NCBI GenBank assembly: GCA_037893225.1
Contig: JAZGUH010000927.1
Span: 1-64,000, forward strand
From: Hippasteria phrygiana
Lineage: Eukaryota > Echinodermata > Asteroidea > Valvatida > Goniasteridae
Length of the DNA stretch: 64,000 nucleotides
Direction: 5' to 3'
Positions 24,826 to 36,887 of the stretch are shown piece after piece. The first letter of the stretch is position 1. Every line of letters begins with the position of its first letter. Made by a program: the position numbers and the translations under genes. A model generated the notes under the pieces. It was not told the origin of the DNA. It was given only the letters and a program-made list of their open reading frames with translations, and did no database searches.

Positions 24826-26681
24826 TGAGTAAAGCAAGTCCATACCCCAGGGAATTTGACATGCATGGAGCAATAAATAGACGGTAACATGTACACAGAT
24901 GTTGGCCGGAAAGAAAATAAACATTGCGAGGTTTGAATTTTCTCCACAAGTTTTAACTCTAAGAAGCCGCCGGTAATTGCAACATGTAGCGCCAGATCTA
25001 AGCTATCCATACATGTCAAAATTACTGAATTTGGTTGATATTTCATGCAATTATGAATGAGTAAAGCAAGTCCATACCCCAGGGAATTTGACATGCATGG
25101 AGCAATAAATAGACGGTAACATGTACACAGATGTTGGCCGGAAAGAAAATAAACATTGCGAGGTTTGAATTTTCTCCACAAGTTTAAACTCTAAGAAGCC
25201 GCCGAAAATTGCAACATGTAGCGCCAGATCTAAGCTATCCATACATGTCAAAATTACTGAATTTGGTTGATATTTCATGCAATTATGAATGAGTAAAGCA
25301 AGTCCATACCCCAGGGAATTTGACATGCATGGAGCAATAAATAGACGGTAACATGTACACAGATGTTGGCCGGAAAGAAAATAAACATTGCGAGGTTTGA
25401 ATTTTCTCCACAAGTTTTAACTCTAAGAAGCCGCCGATAATTGCAACATGTAGCGCCAGATCTAAGCTATCCATACATGTCAAAATTACTGAATTTGGTT
25501 GATATTTCATGCAATTATGAATGAGTAAAGCAAGTCCATACCCCAGGGAATTTGACATGCATGGAGCAATAAATAAAAGGTAATCTGCACACAGATGGTG
25601 GCCGGGAAGAAAATAAACATTGCGAGGTTTGAATTTTCTCCACAAGTTTTAACTCTAAGAAGCCGCCGATAATTGCAACATGTAGCGCCAGATCTAAGCT
25701 ATCCATACATGTCAAAATTACTGAATTTGGTTGATATTTCATGCAATTATGAATGAGTAAAGCAAGTCCATACCCCAGGGAATTTGACATGCATGGAGCA
25801 ATAAATAGACGGTAACATGTACACAGATGTTGGCCGGAAAGAAAATAAACATTGCGAGGTTTGAATTTTCTCCACAAGTTTTAACTCTAAGAAGCCGCCG
25901 ATAATTGCAACATGTAGCGCCAGATCTAAGCTATCCATACATGTCAAAATTACTGAATTTGGTTGATATTTCATGCAATTATGAATGAGTAAAGCAAGTC
26001 CATACCCCAGGGAATTTGACAGGCATGGAGCAATAAATAAAAGGTAATCTGCACACAGATGGTGGCCGGGAAGAAAATAAACATTGCGAGGTTTGAATTT
26101 TCTCCACAAGTGTTAACTCTAAGAAGCCGCCGATAATTGCAACATGTAGCGCCAGATCTAAGCTATCCATACATGTCAAAATTACTGAATTTGGTTGATA
26201 TTTCATGCAATTATGAATGAGTAAAGCAAGTCCATACCCCAGGGAATTTGACATGCATGGAGCAATAAATAGACGGTAATATGTACACAGATGTTGGCCG
26301 GAAAGAAAATAAACATTGCGAGGTTTGAATTTTCTCCACAAGTTTTAACTCTAAGAAGCCGCCGATAATTGCAACATGTAGCGCCAGATCTAAGCTATCC
26401 ATACATGTCAAAATTACTGAATTTGGTTGATATTTCATGCAATTATGAATGAGTAAAGCAAGTCCATACCCCAGGGAATTTGACAGGCATGGAGCAATAA
26501 ATAAAAGGTAATCTGCACACAGATGGTGGCCGGGAAGAAAATAAACATTGCGAGGTTTGAATTTTCTCCACAAGTTTTAACTCTAAGAAGCCGCCGATAA
26601 TTGCAACATGTAGCGCCAGATCTAAGCTATCCATACATGTCAAAATTACTGAATTTGGTTGATATTTCATGCAATTATGAA
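24826..26681 (+). repeat. Eight-monomer tandem duplication, first copy (M108-M115)
   Basis: 1856 bp: I C B D B A B(t63) A'. The second copy follows directly at 26682-28537 (M116-M123). The only difference noticed is a222 in M120 (base 27831) of the second copy. Confidence 0.9.
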
Positions 26682-29600
26682 TGAGTAAAGCAAGTCCATA
26701 CCCCAGGGAATTTGACATGCATGGAGCAATAAATAGACGGTAACATGTACACAGATGTTGGCCGGAAAGAAAATAAACATTGCGAGGTTTGAATTTTCTC
26801 CACAAGTTTTAACTCTAAGAAGCCGCCGGTAATTGCAACATGTAGCGCCAGATCTAAGCTATCCATACATGTCAAAATTACTGAATTTGGTTGATATTTC
26901 ATGCAATTATGAATGAGTAAAGCAAGTCCATACCCCAGGGAATTTGACATGCATGGAGCAATAAATAGACGGTAACATGTACACAGATGTTGGCCGGAAA
27001 GAAAATAAACATTGCGAGGTTTGAATTTTCTCCACAAGTTTAAACTCTAAGAAGCCGCCGAAAATTGCAACATGTAGCGCCAGATCTAAGCTATCCATAC
27101 ATGTCAAAATTACTGAATTTGGTTGATATTTCATGCAATTATGAATGAGTAAAGCAAGTCCATACCCCAGGGAATTTGACATGCATGGAGCAATAAATAG
27201 ACGGTAACATGTACACAGATGTTGGCCGGAAAGAAAATAAACATTGCGAGGTTTGAATTTTCTCCACAAGTTTTAACTCTAAGAAGCCGCCGATAATTGC
27301 AACATGTAGCGCCAGATCTAAGCTATCCATACATGTCAAAATTACTGAATTTGGTTGATATTTCATGCAATTATGAATGAGTAAAGCAAGTCCATACCCC
27401 AGGGAATTTGACATGCATGGAGCAATAAATAAAAGGTAATCTGCACACAGATGGTGGCCGGGAAGAAAATAAACATTGCGAGGTTTGAATTTTCTCCACA
27501 AGTTTTAACTCTAAGAAGCCGCCGATAATTGCAACATGTAGCGCCAGATCTAAGCTATCCATACATGTCAAAATTACTGAATTTGGTTGATATTTCATGC
27601 AATTATGAATGAGTAAAGCAAGTCCATACCCCAGGGAATTTGACATGCATGGAGCAATAAATAGACGGTAACATGTACACAGATGTTGGCCGGAAAGAAA
27701 ATAAACATTGCGAGGTTTGAATTTTCTCCACAAGTTTTAACTCTAAGAAGCCGCCGATAATTGCAACATGTAGCGCCAGATCTAAGCTATCCATACATGT
27801 CAAAATTACTGAATTTGGTTGATATTTCATACAATTATGAATGAGTAAAGCAAGTCCATACCCCAGGGAATTTGACAGGCATGGAGCAATAAATAAAAGG
27901 TAATCTGCACACAGATGGTGGCCGGGAAGAAAATAAACATTGCGAGGTTTGAATTTTCTCCACAAGTGTTAACTCTAAGAAGCCGCCGATAATTGCAACA
28001 TGTAGCGCCAGATCTAAGCTATCCATACATGTCAAAATTACTGAATTTGGTTGATATTTCATGCAATTATGAATGAGTAAAGCAAGTCCATACCCCAGGG
28101 AATTTGACATGCATGGAGCAATAAATAGACGGTAATATGTACACAGATGTTGGCCGGAAAGAAAATAAACATTGCGAGGTTTGAATTTTCTCCACAAGTT
28201 TTAACTCTAAGAAGCCGCCGATAATTGCAACATGTAGCGCCAGATCTAAGCTATCCATACATGTCAAAATTACTGAATTTGGTTGATATTTCATGCAATT
28301 ATGAATGAGTAAAGCAAGTCCATACCCCAGGGAATTTGACAGGCATGGAGCAATAAATAAAAGGTAATCTGCACACAGATGGTGGCCGGGAAGAAAATAA
28401 ACATTGCGAGGTTTGAATTTTCTCCACAAGTTTTAACTCTAAGAAGCCGCCGATAATTGCAACATGTAGCGCCAGATCTAAGCTATCCATACATGTCAAA
28501 ATTACTGAATTTGGTTGATATTTCATGCAATTATGAATGAGTAAAGCAAGTCCATACCCCAGGGAATTTGACAGGCATGGAGCAATAAATAGACGGTAAC
28601 ATGTACACAGATGTTGGCCGGAAAGAAAATAAACATTGCGAGGTTTGAATTTTCTCCACAAGTTTTAACTCTAAGAAGCCGCCGATAATTGCAACATGTA
28701 GCGCCAGATCTAAGCTATCCATACATGTCAAAATTACTGAATTTGGTTGATATTTCATGCAATTATGAATGAGTAAAGCAAGTCCATACCCCAAGGAATT
28801 TGACATGCATGGAGCAATAAATAGACGGTAATCTGCACACAGATGGTGGCCGGGAAGAAAATAAACATTGCGAGGTTTGAATTTTCTCCACAAGTGTTAA
28901 CTCTAAGAAGCCGCCGATAATTGCAACATGTAGCGCCAGATCTAAGCTATCCATACATGTCAAAATTACTGAATTTGGTTGATATTTCATGCAATTATGA
29001 ATGAGTAAAGCAAGTCCATACCCCAGGGAATTTGACATGCATGGAGCAATAAATAGACGGTAACATGTACACAGATGTTGGCCGGAAAGAAAATAAACAT
29101 TGCGAGGTTTGAATTTTCTCCACAAGTTTTAACTCTAAGAAGCCGCCGATAATTGCAACATGTAGCGCCAGATCTAAGCTATCCATACATGTCAAAATTA
29201 CTGAATTTGGTTGATATTTCATGCAATTATGAATGAGTAAAGCAAGTCCATACCCCAGGGAATTTGACAGGCATGGAGCAATAAATAGACGGTAACATGT
29301 ACACAGATGTTGGCCGGAAAGAAAATAAACATTGCGAGGTTTGAATTTTCTCCACAAGTTTTAACTCTAAGAAGCTGCCGATAATTGCAACATGTAGCGC
29401 CAGATCTAAGCTATCCATACATGTCAAAATTACTGAATTTGGTTGATATTTCATGCAATTATGAATGAGTAAAGCAAGTCCATACCCCAGGGAATTTGAC
29501 AGGCATGGAGCAATAAATAGACGGTAACATGTACACAGATGTTGGCCGGAAAGAAAATAAACATTGCGAGGTTTGAATTTTCTCCACAAGTTTTAACTCT

Positions 29601-32600
29601 AAGAAGCCGCCGATAATTGCAACATGTAGCGCCAGATCTAAGCTATCCATACATGTCAAAATTACTGAATTTGGTTGATATTTCATGCAATTATGAATGA
29701 GTAAAGCAAGTCCATACCCCAGGGAATTTGACATGCATGGAGCAATAAATAGACGGTAACATGTACACAGATGTTGGCCGGAAAGAAAATAAACATTGCG
29801 AGGTTTGAATTTTCTCCACAAGTTTTAACTCTAAGAAGCCGCCGATAATTGCAACATGTAGCGCCAGATCTAAGCTATCCATACATGTCAAAATTACTGA
29901 ATTTGGTTGATATTTCATGCAATTATGAATGAGTAAAGCAAGTCCATACCCCAGGGAATTTGACAGGCATGGAGCAATAAATAAAAGGTAATCTGCACAC
30001 AGATGGTGGCCGGGAAGAAAATAAACATTGCGAGGTTTGAATTTTCTCCACAAATTTTAACTCTAAGAAGCTGCCGATAATTGCAACATGTAGCGCCAGA
30101 TCTAAGCTATCCATACATGTCAAAATTACTGAATTTGGTTGATATTTCATGCAATTATGAATGAGTAAAGCAAGTCCATACCCCAGGGAATTTGACAGGC
30201 ATGGAGCAATAAATAGACGGTAACATGTACACAGATGTTGGCCGGAAAGAAAATAAACATTGCGAGGTTTGAATTTTCTCCACAAGTTTTAACTCTAAGA
30301 AGCCGCCGATAATTGCAACATGTAGCGCCAGATCTAAGCTATCCATACATGTCAAAATTACTGAATTTGGTTGATATTTCATGCAATTATGAATGAGTAA
30401 AGCAAGTCCATACCCCAGGGAATTTGACATGCATGGAGCAATAAATAGACGGTAACATGTACACAGATGTTGGCCGGAAAGAAAATAAACATTGCGAGGT
30501 TTGAATTTTCTCCACAAGTTTTAACTCTAAGAAGCCGCCGATAATTGCAACATGTAGCGCCAGATCTAAGCTATCCATACATGTCAAAATTACTGAATTT
30601 GGTTGATATTTCATGCAATTATGAATGAGTAAAGCAAGTCCATACCCCAGGGAATTTGACAGGCATGGAGCAATAAATAAAAGGTAATCTGCACACAGAT
30701 GGTGGCCGGGAAGAAAATAAACATTGCGAGGTTTGAATTTTCTCCACAAGTTTTAACTCTAAGAAGCCGCCGATAATTGCAACATGTAGCGCCAGATCTA
30801 AGCTATCCATACATGTCAAAATTACTGAATTTGGTTGATATTTCATGCAATTATGAATGAGTAAAGCAAGTCCATACCCCAGGGAATTTGACAGGCATGG
30901 AGCAATAAATAAAAGGTAATCTGCACACAGATGGTGGCCGGGAAGAAAATAAACATTGCGAGGTTTGAATTTTCTCCACAAGTGTTAACTCTAAGAAGCC
31001 GCCGATAATTGCAACATGTAGCGCCAGATCTAAGCTATCCATACATGTCAAAATTACTGAATTTGGTTGATATTTCATGCAATTATGAATGAGTAAAGCA
31101 AGTCCATACCCCAGGGAATTTGACATGCATGGAGCAATAAATAGACGGTAATATGTACACAGATGTTGGCCGGAAAGAAAATAAACATTGCGAGGTTTGA
31201 ATTTTCTCCACAAGTTTTAACTCTAAGAAGCCGCCGATAATTGCAACATGTAGCGCCAGATCTAAGCTATCCATACATGTCAAAATTACTGAATTTGGTT
31301 GATATTTCATGCAATTATGAATGAGTAAAGCAAGTCCATACCCCAGGGAATTTGACAGGCATGGAGCAATAAATAAAAGGTAATCTGCACACAGATGGTG
31401 GCCGGGAAGAAAATAAACATTGCGAGGTTTGAATTTTCTCCACAAGTTTTAACTCTAAGAAGCCGCCGATAATTGCAACATGTAGCGCCAGATCTAAGCT
31501 ATCCATACATGTCAAAATTACTGAATTTGGTTGATATTTCATGCAATTATGAATGAGTAAAGCAAGTCCATACCCCAGGGAATTTGACAGGCATGGAGCA
31601 ATAAATAGACGGTAACATGTACACAGATGTTGGCCGGAAAGAAAATAAACATTGCGAGGTTTGAATTTTCTCCACAAGTTTTAACTCTAAGAAGCCGCCG
31701 ATAATTGCAACATGTAGCGCCAGATCTAAGCTATCCATACATGTCAAAATTACTGAATTTGGTTGATATTTCATGCAATTATGAATGAGTAAAGCAAGTC
31801 CATACCCCAAGGAATTTGACATGCATGGAGCAATAAATAGACGGTAATCTGCACACAGATGGTGGCCGGGAAGAAAATAAACATTGCGAGGTTTGAATTT
31901 TCTCCACAAGTGTTAACTCTAAGAAGCCGCCGATAATTGCAACATGTAGCGCCAGATCTAAGCTATCCATACATGTCAAAATTACTGAATTTGGTTGATA
32001 TTTCATGCAATTATGAATGAGTAAAGCAAGTCCATACCCCAGGGAATTTGACATGCATGGAGCAATAAATAGACGGTAACATGTACACAGATGTTGGCCG
32101 GAAAGAAAATAAACATTGCGAGGTTTGAATTTTCTCCACAAGTTTTAACTCTAAGAAGCCGCCGATAATTGCAACATGTAGCGCCAGATCTAAGCTATCC
32201 ATACATGTCAAAATTACTGAATTTGGTTGATATTTCATGCAATTATGAATGAGTAAAGCAAGTCCATACCCCAGGGAATTTGACAGGCATGGAGCAATAA
32301 ATAAAAGGTAATCTGCACACAGATGGTGGCCGGGAAGAAAATAAACATTGCGAGGTTTGAATTTTCTCCACAAATTTTAACTCTAAGAAGCTGCCGATAA
32401 TTGCAACATGTAGCGCCAGATCTAAGCTATCCATACATGTCAAAATTACTGAATTTGGTTGATATTTCATGCAATTATGAATGAGTAAAGCAAGTCCATA
32501 CCCCAGGGAATTTGACAGGCATGGAGCAATAAATAGACGGTAACATGTACACAGATGTTGGCCGGAAAGAAAATAAACATTGCGAGGTTTGAATTTTCTC

Positions 32601-32945
32601 CACAAGTTTTAACTCTAAGAAGCCGCCGATAATTGCAACATGTAGCGCCAGATCTAAGCTATCCATACATGTCAAAATTACTGAATTTGGTTGATATTTC
32701 ATGCAATTATGAATGAGTAAAGCAAGTCCATACCCCAGGGAATTTGACATGCATGGAGCAATAAATAGACGGTAACATGTACACAGATGTTGGCCGGAAA
32801 GAAAATAAACATTGCGAGGTTTGAATTTTCTCCACAAGTTTTAACTCTAAGAAGCCGCCGATAATTGCAACATGTAGCGCCAGATCTAAGCTATCCATAC
32901 ATGTCAAAATTACTGAATTTGGTTGATATTTCATGCAATTATGAA

Positions 32946-34568
32946 TGAGTAAAGCAAGTCCATACCCCAGGGAATTTGACAGGCATGGAGCAATAAATAA
33001 AAGGTAATCTGCACACAGATGGTGGCCGGGAAGAAAATAAACATTGCGAGGTTTGAATTTTCTCCACAAGTGTTAACTCTAAGAAGCCGCCGATAATTGC
33101 AACATGTAGCGCCAGATCTAAGCTATCCATACATGTCAAAATTACTGAATTTGGTTGATATTTCATGCAATTATGAATGAGTAAAGCAAGTCCATACCCC
33201 AGGGAATTTGACATGCATGGAGCAATAAATAGACGGTAACATGTACACAGATGTTGGCCGGAAAGAAAATAAACATTGCGAGGTTTGAATTTTCTCCACA
33301 AGTTTTAACTCTAAGAAGCCGCCGATAATTGCAACATGTAGCGCCAGATCTAAGCTATCCATACATGTCAAAATTACTGAATTTGGTTGATATTTCATGC
33401 AATTATGAATGAGTAAAGCAAGTCCATACCCCAAGGAATTTGACATGCATGGAGCAATAAATAGACGGTAATCTGCACACAGATGGTGGCCGGGAAGAAA
33501 ATAAACATTGCGAGGTTTGAATTTTCTCCACAAGTGTTAACTCTAAGAAGCCGCCGATAATTGCAACATGTAGCGCCAGATCTAAGCTATCCATACATGT
33601 CAAAATTACTGAATTTGGTTGATATTTCATGCAATTATGAATGAGTAAAGCAAGTCCATACCCCAGGGAATTTGACATGCATGGAGCAATAAATAGACGG
33701 TAACATGTACACAGATGTTGGCCGGAAAGAAAATAAACATTGCGAGGTTTGAATTTTCTCCACAAGTTTTAACTCTAAGAAGCCGCCGATAATTGCAACA
33801 TGTAGCGCCAGATCTAAGCTATCCATACATGTCAAAATTACTGAATTTGGTTGATATTTCATGCAATTATGAATGAGTAAAGCAAGTCCATACCCCAGGG
33901 AATTTGACAGGCATGGAGCAATAAATAAAAGGTAATCTGCACACAGATGGTGGCCGGGAAGAAAATAAACATTGCGAGGTTTGAATTTTCTCCACAAGTT
34001 TTAACTCTAAGAAGCTGCCGATAATTGCAACATGTAGCGCCAGATCTAAGCTATCCATACATGTCAAAATTACTGAATTTGGTTGATATTTCATGCAATT
34101 ATGAATGAGTAAAGCAAGTCCATACCCCAGGGAATTTGACAGGCATGGAGCAATAAATAGACGGTAACATGTACACAGATGTTGGCCGGAAAGAAAATAA
34201 ACATTGCGAGGTTTGAATTTTCTCCACAAGTTTTAACTCTAAGAAGCCGCCGATAATTGCAACATGTAGCGCCAGATCTAAGCTATCCATACATGTCAAA
34301 ATTACTGAATTTGGTTGATATTTCATGCAATTATGAATGAGTAAAGCAAGTCCATACCCCAGGGAATTTGCATGCATGGAGCAATAAATAGACGGTAACA
34401 TGTACACAGATGTTGGCCGGAAAGAAAATAAACATTGCGAGGTTTGAATTTTCTCCACAAGTTTTAACTCTAAGAAGCCGCCGATAATTGCAACATGTAG
34501 CGCCAGATCTAAGCTATCCATACATGTCAAAATTACTGAATTTGGTTGATATTTCATGCAATTATGAA
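32946..34568 (+). repeat. Seven-monomer unit M143-M149, first of three
   Basis: Order A B G B A'(t143) E B(-1 bp), 1623 bp. It is followed by M150-M155 (34569-35959, 1391 bp: A B G B hybrid B(-1 bp)) and M156-M162 (35960-37583, 1624 bp: A B G B A'(t143) E B). The shared deletion ties the first two; the A'(t143)-E pair ties the first and third. Confidence 0.9.
34338..34568 (+). repeat. Length-variant monomer M149 (231 bp, -1)
   Basis: Class B with one base missing at monomer position 34 (between bases 34370 and 34371). Because 231 is divisible by three, the minus-strand reading frame passes through it and produces a 197-codon open frame (34099-34692) instead of the usual 120 codons. Confidence 0.95.
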
Positions 34569-35496
34569 TGAGTAAAGCAAGTCCATACCCCAGGGAATTT
34601 GACAGGCATGGAGCAATAAATAAAAGGTAATCTGCACACAGATGGTGGCCGGGAAGAAAATAAACATTGCGAGGTTTGAATTTTCTCCACAAGTGTTAAC
34701 TCTAAGAAGCCGCCGATAATTGCAACATGTAGCGCCAGATCTAAGCTATCCATACATGTCAAAATTACTGAATTTGGTTGATATTTCATGCAATTATGAA
34801 TGAGTAAAGCAAGTCCATACCCCAGGGAATTTGACATGCATGGAGCAATAAATAGACGGTAACATGTACACAGATGTTGGCCGGAAAGAAAATAAACATT
34901 GCGAGGTTTGAATTTTCTCCACAAGTTTTAACTCTAAGAAGCCGCCGATAATTGCAACATGTAGCGCCAGATCTAAGCTATCCATACATGTCAAAATTAC
35001 TGAATTTGGTTGATATTTCATGCAATTATGAATGAGTAAAGCAAGTCCATACCCCAAGGAATTTGACATGCATGGAGCAATAAATAGACGGTAATCTGCA
35101 CACAGATGGTGGCCGGGAAGAAAATAAACATTGCGAGGTTTGAATTTTCTCCACAAGTGTTAACTCTAAGAAGCCGCCGATAATTGCAACATGTAGCGCC
35201 AGATCTAAGCTATCCATACATGTCAAAATTACTGAATTTGGTTGATATTTCATGCAATTATGAATGAGTAAAGCAAGTCCATACCCCAGGGAATTTGACA
35301 TGCATGGAGCAATAAATAGACGGTAACATGTACACAGATGTTGGCCGGAAAGAAAATAAACATTGCGAGGTTTGAATTTTCTCCACAAGTTTTAACTCTA
35401 AGAAGCCGCCGATAATTGCAACATGTAGCGCCAGATCTAAGCTATCCATACATGTCAAAATTACTGAATTTGGTTGATATTTCATGCAATTATGAA

Positions 35497-35728
35497 TGAG
35501 TAAAGCAAGTCCATACCCCAGGGAATTTGACATGCATGGAGCAATAAATAAAAGGTAATCTGCACACAGATGTTGGCCGGAAAGAAAATAAACATTGCGA
35601 GGTTTGAATTTTCTCCACAAGTTTTAACTCTAAGAAGCCGCCGATAATTGCAACATGTAGCGCCAGATCTAAGCTATCCATACATGTCAAAATTACTGAA
35701 TTTGGTTGATATTTCATGCAATTATGAA
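35497..35728 (+). repeat. Hybrid monomer M154
   Basis: Carries t37, A bases at 55-67, then B bases at 77 and 85 and t127. The switch lies between 67 and 77. It stands where the flanking seven-monomer units have two monomers (A' with t143, then E), so its unit has six monomers. This is the form expected if an unequal exchange had removed about one monomer length. Confidence 0.88.
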
Positions 35729-35959
35729 TGAGTAAAGCAAGTCCATACCCCAGGGAATTTGCATGCATGGAGCAATAAATAGACGGTAACATGTACACAG
35801 ATGTTGGCCGGAAAGAAAATAAACATTGCGAGGTTTGAATTTTCTCCACAAGTTTTAACTCTAAGAAGCCGCCGATAATTGCAACATGTAGCGCCAGATC
35901 TAAGCTATCCATACATGTCAAAATTACTGAATTTGGTTGATATTTCATGCAATTATGAA
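35729..35959 (+). repeat. Length-variant monomer M155 (231 bp, -1)
   Basis: Class B with the same single-base deletion as M149, at about base 35761. It ends a six-monomer unit just as M149 ends the preceding seven-monomer unit, so the deletion was duplicated with its unit rather than arising twice. It likewise yields a 197-codon minus-strand open frame (35490-36083). Confidence 0.95.
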
Positions 35960-36887
35960 TGAGTAAAGCAAGTCCATACCCCAGGGAATTTGACAGGCAT
36001 GGAGCAATAAATAAAAGGTAATCTGCACACAGATGGTGGCCGGGAAGAAAATAAACATTGCGAGGTTTGAATTTTCTCCACAAGTGTTAACTCTAAGAAG
36101 CCGCCGATAATTGCAACATGTAGCGCCAGATCTAAGCTATCCATACATGTCAAAATTACTGAATTTGGTTGATATTTCATGCAATTATGAATGAGTAAAG
36201 CAAGTCCATACCCCAGGGAATTTGACATGCATGGAGCAATAAATAGACGGTAACATGTACACAGATGTTGGCCGGAAAGAAAATAAACATTGCGAGGTTT
36301 GAATTTTCTCCACAAGTTTTAACTCTAAGAAGCCGCCGATAATTGCAACATGTAGCGCCAGATCTAAGCTATCCATACATGTCAAAATTACTGAATTTGG
36401 TTGATATTTCATGCAATTATGAATGAGTAAAGCAAGTCCATACCCCAAGGAATTTGACATGCATGGAGCAATAAATAGACGGTAATCTGCACACAGATGG
36501 TGGCCGGGAAGAAAATAAACATTGCGAGGTTTGAATTTTCTCCACAAGTGTTAACTCTAAGAAGCCGCCGATAATTGCAACATGTAGCGCCAGATCTAAG
36601 CTATCCATACATGTCAAAATTACTGAATTTGGTTGATATTTCATGCAATTATGAATGAGTAAAGCAAGTCCATACCCCAGGGAATTTGACATGCATGGAG
36701 CAATAAATAGACGGTAACATGTACACAGATGTTGGCCGGAAAGAAAATAAACATTGCGAGGTTTGAATTTTCTCCACAAGTTTTAACTCTAAGAAGCCGC
36801 CGATAATTGCAACATGTAGCGCCAGATCTAAGCTATCCATACATGTCAAAATTACTGAATTTGGTTGATATTTCATGCAATTATGAA

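Larger units (their letters stand above)
19490..29001 (+). repeat. HOR zone 4: I-C-B-D-B-A-B-A' units (M85-M125)
   Basis: The eight-monomer order I C B D B A B(t63) A' occurs at M86-M93, M108-M115 and M116-M123, with a shorter copy (first six) at M100-M105. M108-M115 and M116-M123 are adjacent. The block M86-M95 recurs at M116-M125 (offset 6960 bp), including the E and G that follow. Between the copies lie A' E G B A' E B and an A I A I alternation. M87 has a private t145 in its C monomer. Confidence 0.88.

Noticed and set aside
34099..34692. 197-codon minus-strand open frame as a possible real gene
   Set aside because: It is two copies of the same repeat translation joined by a 1-bp deletion. 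The same thing occurs at 35490-36083.
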